The notes beneath the pieces are model-generated. The model made no database searches, was not told the origin of the DNA, and was given only the letters and a program-made list of their open reading frames with translations. This document shows, piece after piece, positions 21,995 through 31,020 of a stretch of 64,000 nucleotides of DNA. A program made the translations under genes and the position numbers. Each line of letters starts with the position of its first letter. Position 1 is the stretch's first letter. Origin of the DNA: CAWEFA01 sp963851385 (GTDB lineage Bacteria; Bacteroidota; Bacteroidia; Bacteroidales; DTGW01); contig CAWKPE010000010.1 of the NCBI GenBank assembly GCA_963851385.1, positions 248,001 through 312,000 of the forward strand. The letters are read 5' to 3'.

Positions 21995-24052
21995 ATGATG
22001 AAAGATACTAATAAAACTAATTTAAATCTACCTTTCCTTTTTACCGGGAAATTCGTCTCTGAATTAGGAAATGGTATTTACTTTATTGCTTTAAGCTGGT
22101 TTGTTCTATCCAGAGTTAATGGCATTGCTGAATTTGGCCTTTTGATGGTTATCAATGCCCTGCCCGCGCTTTTGGTAGCACCAATAGGAGGTATCATTAT
22201 TGACAGGTATCACAAAAAATATGTTTTAGTGTTTTGTGATATTACGCAAAGTCTGATATTTTCCTTGCTTGTCTTTTTTTATTTTTTTAATGGCGTAAGC
22301 TTCGGGATTTTAGCTATTGTTTGCGTCCTGAATGGAATTATAAAAACAATTTATGAACCCGCTGTAAAAGCAACTTTACCTCTTTTAGTTCCTGAAACGG
22401 AATTACAAAAGATAAATTCAATGAATGCGGCTATCGGTTCATTTACAAATCTTCTTGGTATGTTCATGGGAGGTTTAATTGTAGCTTTTTTTGGAGTCAT
22501 CGGATGTTTTATTTTCAATTCTGCAAGCTTTTTATTTTCGGCTGTATGTGAATCATTGATCAGGATGAAAAAGCAGCAGCTATTAAAAACTTTTTACAAT
22601 TTAAAATCTCTTATACAAGATATACGAATTGGTTTTAATAATTCTTTTTCAACACGGGATTTGTCGCTTGTTTTTGTTTTTTCTTTGATTCTTACATTAT
22701 TCGTTATGCCTTCAGGGTATTTACTATTCCCAATTGTTTTAAAAAATATTTTCAAATTTAAAGAGTCTTTATTTGGTATTATTCAGGCAGGTTTCCCTGC
22801 CGGGATAATTTTAGGAGCCATAATTATAATGCTTTCAAAAAGTACTGATATAAAATCTCCAATAAAGTATTTTATTGCAGCAGCCTTCGGTATGAGTTCA
22901 GTTCTAATCATGTGGGCTTTGCTCATTAATCTTGGCAGCAACTCCATTGTGCTCAATTCCATTTTATTCGGCTTTTCTGTAATGATAATGGGTGTTATTA
23001 GTGTTGTAGTGGCAGTAAAGTCAACCACATTTATCCAAAGAGTAATTGATAAAAATATTTTAGGGAAAGTGCTTTCGATACAAGAATTAGCATATACAGC
23101 AATCGTACCAATTGGCTTACTTATTTTTAATTTTTTAATCGGCGGTTTTAATATAATTGAAAACCCAAAGAGTATTAAAAATATCTTTTATGTTCTGGGT
23201 ATTGTTATTCCTGTTATATTCTTCATTATACTGATTATAAGCAGGGAGATATCCAAACGAAAAAGTAGTCGTAAAAAGAGGGAAACACTTAATTTATTTA
23301 AGAAGAAGGATTATATAAAAATAATGCTGGATGAGGAATTATCATATTATTTTAAAAAAATGGAAGAATTATATCTTCCGGATGATAACGGGGATGTCCA
23401 TGGTATTCTCAAAATGGTTATAAATACAGGAGAAGTAGTAGAAGAATGGTTTTTAAATTTAAATGGAAAAGAATGCCTGGCAAACAAAACGCCATGTGAA
23501 AATTATAATACCAAATTGACTTTATCCAAAGAGACATTTATAAAAACATTTTTTGGTCTTGAATCTAAGGAAAAGTCTTATAATACAGGCGAAGTTGTTG
23601 TTGAAGGCGATTTGGATTTTGCGGCTTTTTTAATTATTTGTTTTCCGAAATCGTACGTGTATGACATGTGGTTTTTCTCTTTGGAACAAATAGTGAATCA
23701 GAAGAAATTAAAAAACAAATCGATAGTATATAAATTCAATATCGAAAATAGTCCAGAGCAAATTTCAGATGATGAACTTTCGGAACCAATGATACTTGCT
23801 GCGGATGAAGATATTTCAACACGATTTATCATAATAAAAGATAACGACTGCAAAGTATTACGAAACAATCAAACAGAAATTAATGAAACCGTTAATATCT
23901 TTTTTAAGGACATTGAATTAATCAATTTCATTAAAGGATCTGTTACCTGGGACGAATTGATTAATCAATCGAAAGTGGAAACTAACGATCTATCAAAGAA
24001 GCTGGTAGAATTTAACGAATTGTTTTATATTGAACAAATGGCTCTTAACTAA
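21995..24052 (+). CDS. MFS transporter fused to two SCP2-like domains
   Basis: A 685-residue fusion. Residues about 1-425 form a 12-helix major facilitator of the MFS_3 (macrolide-efflux-like) type: GKFVSELGNGIYFIALSWFV at the start, then GGIIIDRYHKKYVLVFCD, the typical motif A loop. After a basic segment (SKRKSSRKKRE), residues about 440-685 are two SCP2-like domains. The first includes LDEELSYYFKKMEELY and VVVEGDLDFAAFLIICFP, closely like the first SCP2 unit of the protein at 16993. Such a fusion suggests that a lipid or hydrophobic compound is handed from the carrier domain to the transporter. A second ATG three bases on (21998) could also be the start. Confidence 0.78.
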   Translation: MMKDTNKTNLNLPFLFTGKFVSELGNGIYFIALSWFVLSRVNGIAEFGLLMVINALPALLVAPIGGIIIDRYHKKYVLVFCDITQSLIFSLLVFFYFFNGVSFGILAIVCVLNGIIKTIYEPAVKATLPLLVPETELQKINSMNAAIGSFTNLLGMFMGGLIVAFFGVIGCFIFNSASFLFSAVCESLIRMKKQQLLKTFYNLKSLIQDIRIGFNNSFSTRDLSLVFVFSLILTLFVMPSGYLLFPIVLKNIFKFKESLFGIIQAGFPAGIILGAIIIMLSKSTDIKSPIKYFIAAAFGMSSVLIMWALLINLGSNSIVLNSILFGFSVMIMGVISVVVAVKSTTFIQRVIDKNILGKVLSIQELAYTAIVPIGLLIFNFLIGGFNIIENPKSIKNIFYVLGIVIPVIFFIILIISREISKRKSSRKKRETLNLFKKKDYIKIMLDEELSYYFKKMEELYLPDDNGDVHGILKMVINTGEVVEEWFLNLNGKECLANKTPCENYNTKLTLSKETFIKTFFGLESKEKSYNTGEVVVEGDLDFAAFLIICFPKSYVYDMWFFSLEQIVNQKKLKNKSIVYKFNIENSPEQISDDELSEPMILAADEDISTRFIIIKDNDCKVLRNNQTEINETVNIFFKDIELINFIKGSVTWDELINQSKVETNDLSKKLVEFNELFYIEQMALN

Positions 24053-24197
24053 TAGAAGAAGAAAATGTGAAAAATTAATCGGATTATAGACCCACCCGGC
24101 AAGCTCTAATTGATTAGTTGCTGCATATCCGTTTTATTTTTTTGATAAATTAAAAGCATGCACATAAAAAATCAAGTGAAAATCGAAAATAAATCAT

Positions 24198-24893
24198 ATG
24201 GAAAAGAATCCACTTGTTAGTTGCGTTATGGTGACCAAAAATCCTAAACGTTGGGAATTTTTGAAAAGATCAATTCTCCAATTTGTTCAACAGACTTATC
24301 AAAATAAGCAGCTTGTCATCGTCTGTGATGACGTAAAAGAGTATAATGATAAAATAGCTGATTTTATTAAGGATAAGAATAATATTAAACTTAGCGTTGT
24401 TGAATATAAAGAAGGAGATCAACCATTTTCATTAGGATATTTGCGGAACGTTTCTTTAGATAACTCAGATGGAGACTACATAATGCAATGGGATGATGAT
24501 GATTTGTATCATGAAAGCCGTATTGAAGCGCAAATGGATGCATTACAAAAGAATAGTAGGGACATTTGCCTTTTACAGGATTTAATGCTTAAGTTGAAGG
24601 ATAACGAACCCATCAAAATCCGATATCCTTTATTAGAGAATTTACCACAGGGCCATCCAGGTACCATCCTTTTTAAACGTACAGATATTAGGTATAAACC
24701 AGTAGGTAAAGAAGAAGATAAATTTTTTCTTGCAGATTTACTTAATAATGGTTACTCTTATATATTAATCGAAGGACAGCATCATCTATATACATATTGC
24801 TATCAAGGTGAAAATACTTTTGGATATTCTCATTTTTTAGTTCTAAAAAATTGGCAAAATAAAGCCATTAACTTTAAGCTTTCTTATAAATAA
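24198..24893 (+). CDS. Family 2 glycosyltransferase
   Basis: A 231-residue GT-A glycosyltransferase. It has the GT2 start PLVSCVMVTKNPKRWEFLKRSI, a nucleotide-binding Asp pair (VCDD), SLGYLRNVSLDNSDGDYIMQWDDDD with the metal-binding DxD at residues 99-102, and LPQGHPGTILFKR. No membrane segments are visible. It probably transfers a sugar from a nucleotide donor. It lies 145 bases after the MFS-SCP2 gene on the same strand and may belong to the same regulated unit. Confidence 0.85.
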   Translation: MEKNPLVSCVMVTKNPKRWEFLKRSILQFVQQTYQNKQLVIVCDDVKEYNDKIADFIKDKNNIKLSVVEYKEGDQPFSLGYLRNVSLDNSDGDYIMQWDDDDLYHESRIEAQMDALQKNSRDICLLQDLMLKLKDNEPIKIRYPLLENLPQGHPGTILFKRTDIRYKPVGKEEDKFFLADLLNNGYSYILIEGQHHLYTYCYQGENTFGYSHFLVLKNWQNKAINFKLSYK

Positions 24894-25038
24894 GATTAGA
24901 ATATTATATCTGTCCGAAATATCAGTTCAGCAAATCAATAAGAATTAGGGTATGTTGACCCGAATGGTCATCTTAAAAATAATTTGTCACAGACCATTAG
25001 TAGATGTTAGCTATAAAAGAAGATTAAATTAAGTTTAT

Positions 25039-25794
25039 TTATTTTTTAATCCATTGCATAAAACTTCTGATTTTATTATAGCTTACAATTATATCTTCTG
25101 CGAATTCAGGATTTAAGACTATTTTAAGCCTGCTTTTCGAAAATGGAAACATTTCTTTAATAGCTGAGACATGTACTATAACCTGCCGGTTAAGCCTGAA
25201 AAACTCAGAATGGTCAAGCTCTTGTTCTAAATTTTCTAAAGTATCGCTGATTAAAAGAGTTTCATTTTTATTTGTTTTAATAAACACTCCACCCCCCATA
25301 GCATAAAAATAAGCAACATCGGCAGTATTGACTATTTTCATTTTCTTTCCCGCCTGGCTCACAAACCTTTTCTTATAAGATTTCATGTTTGTTGACAATG
25401 ATTTTATCGAACTCAACAAATTGGCATAGTCATAAGCAGAATTGGTAAAAGACTTAAACTTTTCGATACTTTTTATCAGTTCTGTCTTTTTTATAGGCTT
25501 TAAAAGATAGTCAATACCGTTGTGTTTAAAAGCCTGAATTGCATATTTGTCATAAGCCGTTGTAAAAATTACCGGACAAACAATGTGAACTTTTTCAAAT
25601 ATCTCAAAGCATAAACCGTCAGAAAGATGGATGTCGAGGAAAATAAGGTCAACCGGGTGTAAACATAGAAATGCAATTGCCTCGCTCACTGACGTTATAT
25701 TACCCAGTATATCAATTGAACTATCTATTTCAGATAGCACCTTCTGCAAGTGCTTTGCCTGGAGAAGTTCATCTTCAATGATTACTGCTGTCAT
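25039..25794 (-). CDS. LytTR response regulator
   Basis: A 251-residue two-component regulator. The receiver domain (1-120) has the acidic pocket EDE, phosphoacceptor Asp54 in LIFLDIHLSDG, and LLKPIKK. The C-terminal LytTR DNA-binding domain has ADVAYFYAMGGGVFI, TLENLEQELDHSEFFRLNRQVIV and the final KIRSFMQWI. The start overlaps the histidine kinase stop by four bases. It is the last gene of a four-gene minus-strand unit starting at the TonB receptor at 29661. Confidence 0.93.
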   Translation of the reverse strand: MTAVIIEDELLQAKHLQKVLSEIDSSIDILGNITSVSEAIAFLCLHPVDLIFLDIHLSDGLCFEIFEKVHIVCPVIFTTAYDKYAIQAFKHNGIDYLLKPIKKTELIKSIEKFKSFTNSAYDYANLLSSIKSLSTNMKSYKKRFVSQAGKKMKIVNTADVAYFYAMGGGVFIKTNKNETLLISDTLENLEQELDHSEFFRLNRQVIVHVSAIKEMFPFSKSRLKIVLNPEFAEDIIVSYNKIRSFMQWIKK

Positions 25795-26816
25795 TCTTCA
25801 TTAGTTATAATTGGGATTTCAACAATAAAATAACCATCATCTTGCCGGTAATTAATGGTTTTACTAAAAAAATTCATATAGCGTTGTTCCAGATTGACTA
25901 ACCCGATTTTAGTACTTTTTTCTGTATTTCGGGGTTGAAAGTTATTTCTTATTACGAATATATGTTTGTTTTCATCAACAGAAACCTGGATATACAAAGG
26001 TGATAGCAATGTTGTTGTATTATGTTTTAAAGCATTCTCAATTAGCAGCTGTAAAGTAAGCGGCAAAATGTATGATTTGTAGTAAGTCTTATCTATTCGG
26101 TTTTCAAAGACAAATCCATCACCGCATCTTATTTGTTGAAGAAAAATATAGGAATTGATAAAGTCCATTTCTTCTTCAATAGTAACAAAATCATTACTAT
26201 TCACTTCAAGAAAATATCTGTAAATTTTAGAAAATTCGTTAACATATTGGGTAGCCTTATCCTTATCAGAATTAATAAGTGAAGCCAGGGTGCCAAGACT
26301 GTTAAAAAGAAAGTGAGGATTGAGATGGTTTTTTAAAGCCTCAAATTTAGACCTCATATTTTCTCTTTCCAAATCAGCGGCATGGGTGAGCTCCTTTTTC
26401 CATAAGAAAAAAAGAAATATTGCTTCATGAATTGTCACAGCGAAAAAAAATACAATTATGATTGCAATATGAAGGAATTTTTGCTTTTCCCAGTAATCCG
26501 GCGAATTTCCGTAAATTAACAAATTGATTGCAAAAACAAATAAAATGACGATAACGGTAAAAAATATAATGAAAGCAATTACAATTACGATATGGATAAA
26601 TGGGTTCTTTTCCCATGGAAATCTATTCCAAATTATAATACCAAACTGACTTGATACAAACCATGATAAAAATGTTGTTCCTACGGAAATTAATATCCAG
26701 TCAATAAATTTAGGATTACCCGGTCTGAGTCCAAAAATTAAAGGAAAGGCAATTCCAATAACAAGGATGCCTAAAATTTTGAACCATTTATCACTGAATA
26801 ATTTATCTGAACCCAT
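25791..26816 (-). CDS. LytS/YehU-type sensor histidine kinase
   Basis: A 341-residue membrane kinase. Four membrane segments fill residues 10-140, then comes the His_kinase domain: NHLNPHFLFNSLGTLASLI with the phosphorylated His168, and a C-terminal ATPase region (LLIENALKHNTT, RNTEKSTKIGLVNLEQRY). There is no periplasmic sensor domain, so the signal is probably membrane-borne or comes from a partner. It overlaps the LytTR regulator and follows the TPR-like gene by 41 bases. Confidence 0.92.
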   Translation of the reverse strand: MGSDKLFSDKWFKILGILVIGIAFPLIFGLRPGNPKFIDWILISVGTTFLSWFVSSQFGIIIWNRFPWEKNPFIHIVIVIAFIIFFTVIVILFVFAINLLIYGNSPDYWEKQKFLHIAIIIVFFFAVTIHEAIFLFFLWKKELTHAADLERENMRSKFEALKNHLNPHFLFNSLGTLASLINSDKDKATQYVNEFSKIYRYFLEVNSNDFVTIEEEMDFINSYIFLQQIRCGDGFVFENRIDKTYYKSYILPLTLQLLIENALKHNTTTLLSPLYIQVSVDENKHIFVIRNNFQPRNTEKSTKIGLVNLEQRYMNFFSKTINYRQDDGYFIVEIPIITNEE

Positions 26817-26857
26817 TTTCTGAAAATAATAAATGCAAGATATTAAAAGGTAATGAC

Positions 26858-27499
26858 TTATTTACATTTTTTAATCATTTCTAAAGCATAGGAATATCCC
26901 CAGTCTGGTGCAATTGAATCCTTGGGTGGGTATAACGTATAATTATCAATTGCGGTTTTAATCAGCACATATGCTTTGTCCTTTCCACCTCCAAAAATTG
27001 CGGGAGTGTGAAATAGATTAACACCTTTCCATAAATAGCTCCTGGGATTTTCAGGACTTATTTCTTTTGCTCTGTCAAAATAGCCCATTGTTTCACCGTT
27101 ATATTTAAACCCCCTTACCATAGGGCTAATGTCCATTCTGGCCTGCAATACAAAACCTTTCATGACAAAAATTTCTGAATTTTTATGATCAAGCTCATAA
27201 GCTTTATCAATTTCAATTTGAGCCTTATCAACCCAAAAATCGCGCTTTTTATCTGTTTTTTGCATGTAGCTGATACGTGTATAACAGTAGGCAGCATAAT
27301 AGTACGGCAGCCATTTATCAGAGTTCACGAAGGCAATCCGTTCAAAATAACTTGCTGCCATTACAAGTGTTTTTTCAACTGATGCCGTGTCGCACATTTT
27401 TTTGGCATTTAGCATGTTAGTTGTATAAACTGTATCTCCTGCTTTACCAGGTAATACAATAAATATAAAAAACAATAAATTCAACATTGATTTTTTCAT
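26858..27499 (-). CDS. Exported TPR-like protein
   Basis: A 213-residue protein with a signal peptide (MKKSMLNLLFFIFIVLPGKAG). It has helical repeats resembling tetratricopeptide units: LPYYYAAYCYTRISYM, QIEIDKAYELDHKNSEIFVMKGFV, and YFDRAKEISPENPRSYLWKGVNLF. TPR proteins are scaffolds for protein contacts. It sits 11 bases after the TonB receptor and just before the sensor kinase, so it may be a periplasmic link between receptor and kinase. That role is inference. Confidence 0.75.
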   Translation of the reverse strand: MKKSMLNLLFFIFIVLPGKAGDTVYTTNMLNAKKMCDTASVEKTLVMAASYFERIAFVNSDKWLPYYYAAYCYTRISYMQKTDKKRDFWVDKAQIEIDKAYELDHKNSEIFVMKGFVLQARMDISPMVRGFKYNGETMGYFDRAKEISPENPRSYLWKGVNLFHTPAIFGGGKDKAYVLIKTAIDNYTLYPPKDSIAPDWGYSYALEMIKKCK

Positions 27500-27510
27500 A
27501 ATTTTCAGTT

Positions 27511-29661
27511 TTAATTAAGATACATTGATAAAAATATTCCAATAAAAGGGGAGCGTTTATCTGCTGGATTTACATGGAACGGGTCAATAATCGTAGGTAT
27601 GGTTACATAGCCTAACACCTTATCATAACCAAATACATTTTGTAAAGAACAAAATATAATCGCCTGCTTTTGAAATAATAACAAAGGTTTGCTGACACTG
27701 ATATCGAATGATACATATGCCGGTATATTTAGTTTTGTCGTCACACCGGATTTATTCAAATAATTATAATTACGACTGGAGGCATAGCTAAAACTTGTAC
27801 TCAATACAATAGCAATAGAAGGGATCCAGTATTTATCAACAAGTGAAACTGTATTTGCAGATACATAATCAGGAGTTAGAAATTCACCAGGAATTATAGT
27901 CTTCCTTTTACTGTCAATATAGGAATATGATATCCAATAGTCAAGGTTAGTCACTGTGGTCTTATCCCTGAAAAATAACTCAAACCCTTTTGCATATCCT
28001 GCATTTCCGGTATAAATATATTGGGGTTTATAATCAGTTACAAGGCTGATGTATTTTTTATAGTACATTTCAAAGCGGAATGTCCTGTCGTTTTTCTGGA
28101 ACTGGTAATTAGCAATAAAATGTTCAGCTTGCTGATTGCCTAATCCTGCCGGGTTGACCAACATTGTATACTTATCTGGCAACTGATAGAAAATGCCATA
28201 TGAAAATGAAACCTGGCTGCTTTTGATAAATTTGTAAGCAAATGAACTTCTTGGAGCCAGAGTATATTTATTGGAATAGGAAGTTTGCTCCAGCCGCAAG
28301 CCCAATCTGAATGCAAATATTTTGTGAATCGTAGCTTCTGATTCTGCAAATAATGAAACTAGGTAAACATTCACATTCGATTTTAACGTATCAATATTTC
28401 CTTTAAATGTGGTATTGATATATTCACTTCCAGTAATGAATTTTAGATCATTTGATAAATTCTTTTTCAATACTGCCTTGCCCTGGTAAACTTCCTCATA
28501 TTCGTTAAAATTTAAACTGCCATAATTAAAGTTATCATCATTATTTGATGCAGATGCGCCTACATACAATGAGGTTTTATCATTATTGAAAAATTGGGTA
28601 TAATTAGAATTTATGACGTAGTTAGAATTTTTAATATTAAAAACTGACTGGGTTATTTTTTGTGTATCATTATAAGCTACACCTTCTTTGGTTGTTGAAA
28701 TATCGGCATAAAATTTAAATAACCCGTTTTCATTAGGTTTAATTCTCAGTACAATTTTAATGTCTTTATTAATAGGCGGTTCAGTCCATGTTGAATTTTT
28801 TGTCATGAACTTAAAGGACTTATAGTACGGGTTTAGGTTATTGTAATTTAAATTGATATATAGTGATGTATTTTTCCAGCGATGCGTGTGAAAGGCAGTG
28901 AGTCCATACAGGTGAATGCCTCCTCCGGATATGGTAGAATCGGCAATACCCTTACTGTTCAAAATAAGGACTGATGATAATGCCTGTCCGTATTCTGCAG
29001 AATAACCACCTGCGCTGAAAATATCACCTGAAAACAAAAAAGGATCCACCCTTGCCATCTGTTTAAGCCCTGGGACATGAGAATAATAAGGGTTTGGCAA
29101 TTCCAGGCCATCCATGATATAACTTGATTCCTTGTCTGACCCACCACGTACAAAAAGACCTTCAGTATAACCAACTTTCTGGGTACTCGGCAGTTTATCA
29201 ATGGTTGATTGTATATCTCCGGGTGCACCTGCTGTTGTTCCTATATCCCGGGGTTTAAGTAATTCGGTCTTGTTTTTATCGCTTGCGGCAAAAGTGCCGG
29301 CTGTAATTACAACTTCTGACAATAAAGTATTGTCTTCTTTTAATTTAAATTTAATAACCAGGCTTGAATCTTTTATATTAATTTCCTTTAATGAAGTCTG
29401 CATACCAATTAATGATGCAACCAATGTTACTTTTCCGGTTAATTTGGTGGTCAATACAAACCTGCCTGAATCATCTGACATGGTACCTTCATAAGTCCCT
29501 TTAATATATATATTTGCATACGGTTGGGGTAAATCTTTTTGATCAGTAACAACGCCTGAGATTTTTACCTGGGCAATCACTGAATTTGCAGTCAGGGTAA
29601 TCAATAAGAGAGTAAATATATGTAATACACTATGATTGATTCTTTGATACACTTTATTCAT
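27511..29661 (-). CDS. TonB-dependent receptor linked to LytS/LytTR pair
   Basis: A 716-residue outer-membrane receptor. The signal peptide ends near SVIAQ (residue 30). The carboxypeptidase-regulatory-like domain spans about 32-115 (ISGVVTDQKDLPQPYANIYI). The plug (GLFVRGGSDKESSYIMDG, AEYGQALSSVLIL) is followed by the barrel ending IGIFLSMYLN. It is the first gene of a minus-strand unit with a TPR-like protein and a two-component pair, an arrangement that suggests the imported substrate or receptor occupancy is sensed. The ligand is unknown. Confidence 0.85.
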   Translation of the reverse strand: MNKVYQRINHSVLHIFTLLLITLTANSVIAQVKISGVVTDQKDLPQPYANIYIKGTYEGTMSDDSGRFVLTTKLTGKVTLVASLIGMQTSLKEINIKDSSLVIKFKLKEDNTLLSEVVITAGTFAASDKNKTELLKPRDIGTTAGAPGDIQSTIDKLPSTQKVGYTEGLFVRGGSDKESSYIMDGLELPNPYYSHVPGLKQMARVDPFLFSGDIFSAGGYSAEYGQALSSVLILNSKGIADSTISGGGIHLYGLTAFHTHRWKNTSLYINLNYNNLNPYYKSFKFMTKNSTWTEPPINKDIKIVLRIKPNENGLFKFYADISTTKEGVAYNDTQKITQSVFNIKNSNYVINSNYTQFFNNDKTSLYVGASASNNDDNFNYGSLNFNEYEEVYQGKAVLKKNLSNDLKFITGSEYINTTFKGNIDTLKSNVNVYLVSLFAESEATIHKIFAFRLGLRLEQTSYSNKYTLAPRSSFAYKFIKSSQVSFSYGIFYQLPDKYTMLVNPAGLGNQQAEHFIANYQFQKNDRTFRFEMYYKKYISLVTDYKPQYIYTGNAGYAKGFELFFRDKTTVTNLDYWISYSYIDSKRKTIIPGEFLTPDYVSANTVSLVDKYWIPSIAIVLSTSFSYASSRNYNYLNKSGVTTKLNIPAYVSFDISVSKPLLLFQKQAIIFCSLQNVFGYDKVLGYVTIPTIIDPFHVNPADKRSPFIGIFLSMYLN

Positions 29662-29692
29662 AATTTTGAATATATAATTTTTAATTACCCTG

Positions 29693-29700
29693 CAAACATA
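29693..29700 (-). promoter_or_regulatory. -7 promoter element TATGTTTG upstream of TonB operon
   Basis: CAAACATA on the plus strand reads TATGTTTG on the minus strand, an exact TAnnTTTG 32 bases upstream of the receptor start codon. A -33 box is not obvious. Confidence 0.5.
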
Positions 29701-29810
29701 TTGTTTGAAATTGCCTAATGAAAAAATATGTTAATCAAATGAGTAATCTGTTCATTGAAATGGGAAAAATAGAAGGTTGAAATTTTTTATGGGGGGAAAA
29801 GAAATTAATT

Positions 29811-29913
29811 GGGTTTAAAGATATCGAATACAGAACTTGTTTTGAAAAAAGGCATGAACCGGATTAAATTTTTTTTCTATTTTTTTGGCAACCAAAAAAT
29901 AATTCAGTTATGA
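29811..29913 (+). pseudogene. Remnant: methyltransferase 3' end plus dsrE start
   Basis: Bases 29811-29905 closely match the 3' end of the methyltransferase at 13583-13680: GGGTTTAAAGATATCGAATA against GGGTTTAAAAATATCGAATA, encoding GFKDIEYRTCFE. The frame is then broken. It is followed by AATTCAGTTATGAGAA, the same sequence that begins the dsrE-like gene at 32262. Only this scrap of a methyltransferase-dsrE pair survives here. Confidence 0.75.
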
Positions 29914-29969
29914 GAATATATATATATTTTGAACTTCATTAAAAGTAAGGATGACATTGGTAATATTTA

Positions 29970-31004
29970 TCATATCAATTTCACAAGTTTAAGTGTTTCT
30001 CCATTTTGAACAGCCCAAGCAACTAAACTATCAATTCCCTGGCTAAAATCTATTTTAGGTTCCCACCCGGTAACAGATTTTATTTTTTCAATGTTGCTGA
30101 TATAAACTGGTTGATCGCCGGGACGCCAGTCATGAAATGTTACAGGAATTTTTTTCTTCAATTTATCTTCCAGAAGCGCTATCAATTCCAAAAGGTTCGA
30201 AGTATTTTCTGGACCTCCGCCAATATTATAAATCTGGCCGGATGTATTATTAATATTTTTTATAGCGGCATCATAAGCATTAATTAAATCAAATACATGC
30301 AAAACATCACGGACCTGCATGCCATCACCATATATCTTGATTGGACTATTATAGATTGCTGCAATTGTAAACCAGGCTACCCATCCCTGATCTTCTATTC
30401 CAAACTGGTTTGGTCCATAAATACAACTTTGCCTGAAAACAATAGATTTTATATTATATATTCGTGCATAGTCACGAACATACTGTTCTGCGGCTCCTTT
30501 ACTGCATCCATATGGTGAATGAAAATCCAGTAATTCTTTTTCATTTATACCTTCCGTATAGTAAGCATAATAATATCGTTTGCCATTATTTTTTATGGTA
30601 ATATGTTCCATTCCGCCATACACCTTATTTGTGGAAGTGTATAGTAAGATTGCTTTGTCATTATTGTTACGAAGAGCTTCCAGAACATTGAAAGTTCCAA
30701 GTGCATTTATTTCGAAATCCAATCTTGGATCAGTAACTGAAGTAGTAACTGCCACCTGGGCAGCAAGGTGATATACAACATTCGCACCTATAACTGCTTT
30801 TGCCAATACTCCGTTATCTATCCGTACATCACAAAACTGAAAAGTAAATTTATCGCCACCAAGTTTTTCAAGTTTTGACAGGTTATAATTAGTACCTCTA
30901 CGAGAAAGATTATCAAGTACAATAACTTCATCACCCCGTTTTATCAAAAATTCAGCAAGATTAAAGCCTATAAAACCGCATCCTCCTATAATTATATTTT
31001 TCAT
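29970..31004 (-). CDS. CDP-paratose 2-epimerase-like NAD-dependent enzyme
   Basis: A 344-residue extended short-chain dehydrogenase/epimerase. It has the NAD-binding GGCGFIG (residues 7-13), catalytic Tyr165-x3-Lys169 (SPYGCSKGAAE), and the signature FRQSCIYGPNQFGIEDQGWVAW, which is typical of CDP-paratose (CDP-tyvelose) 2-epimerases. It would make a dideoxyhexose precursor for surface polysaccharide. No other nucleotide-sugar genes flank it. An IS1-family element lies 16 bases upstream of its start codon, so its native promoter has been displaced and expression may be lost or driven from the element. Confidence 0.85.
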   Translation of the reverse strand: MKNIIIGGCGFIGFNLAEFLIKRGDEVIVLDNLSRRGTNYNLSKLEKLGGDKFTFQFCDVRIDNGVLAKAVIGANVVYHLAAQVAVTTSVTDPRLDFEINALGTFNVLEALRNNNDKAILLYTSTNKVYGGMEHITIKNNGKRYYYAYYTEGINEKELLDFHSPYGCSKGAAEQYVRDYARIYNIKSIVFRQSCIYGPNQFGIEDQGWVAWFTIAAIYNSPIKIYGDGMQVRDVLHVFDLINAYDAAIKNINNTSGQIYNIGGGPENTSNLLELIALLEDKLKKKIPVTFHDWRPGDQPVYISNIEKIKSVTGWEPKIDFSQGIDSLVAWAVQNGETLKLVKLI

Positions 31005-31012
31005 TTTTAATA

Positions 31013-31020
31013 AATTTTAT
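31013..31020. repeat. Target-site duplication, left copy
   Basis: AATTTTAT flanks the IS1-family element on the left; the identical eight bases follow it at 31771-31778. Confidence 0.8.
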
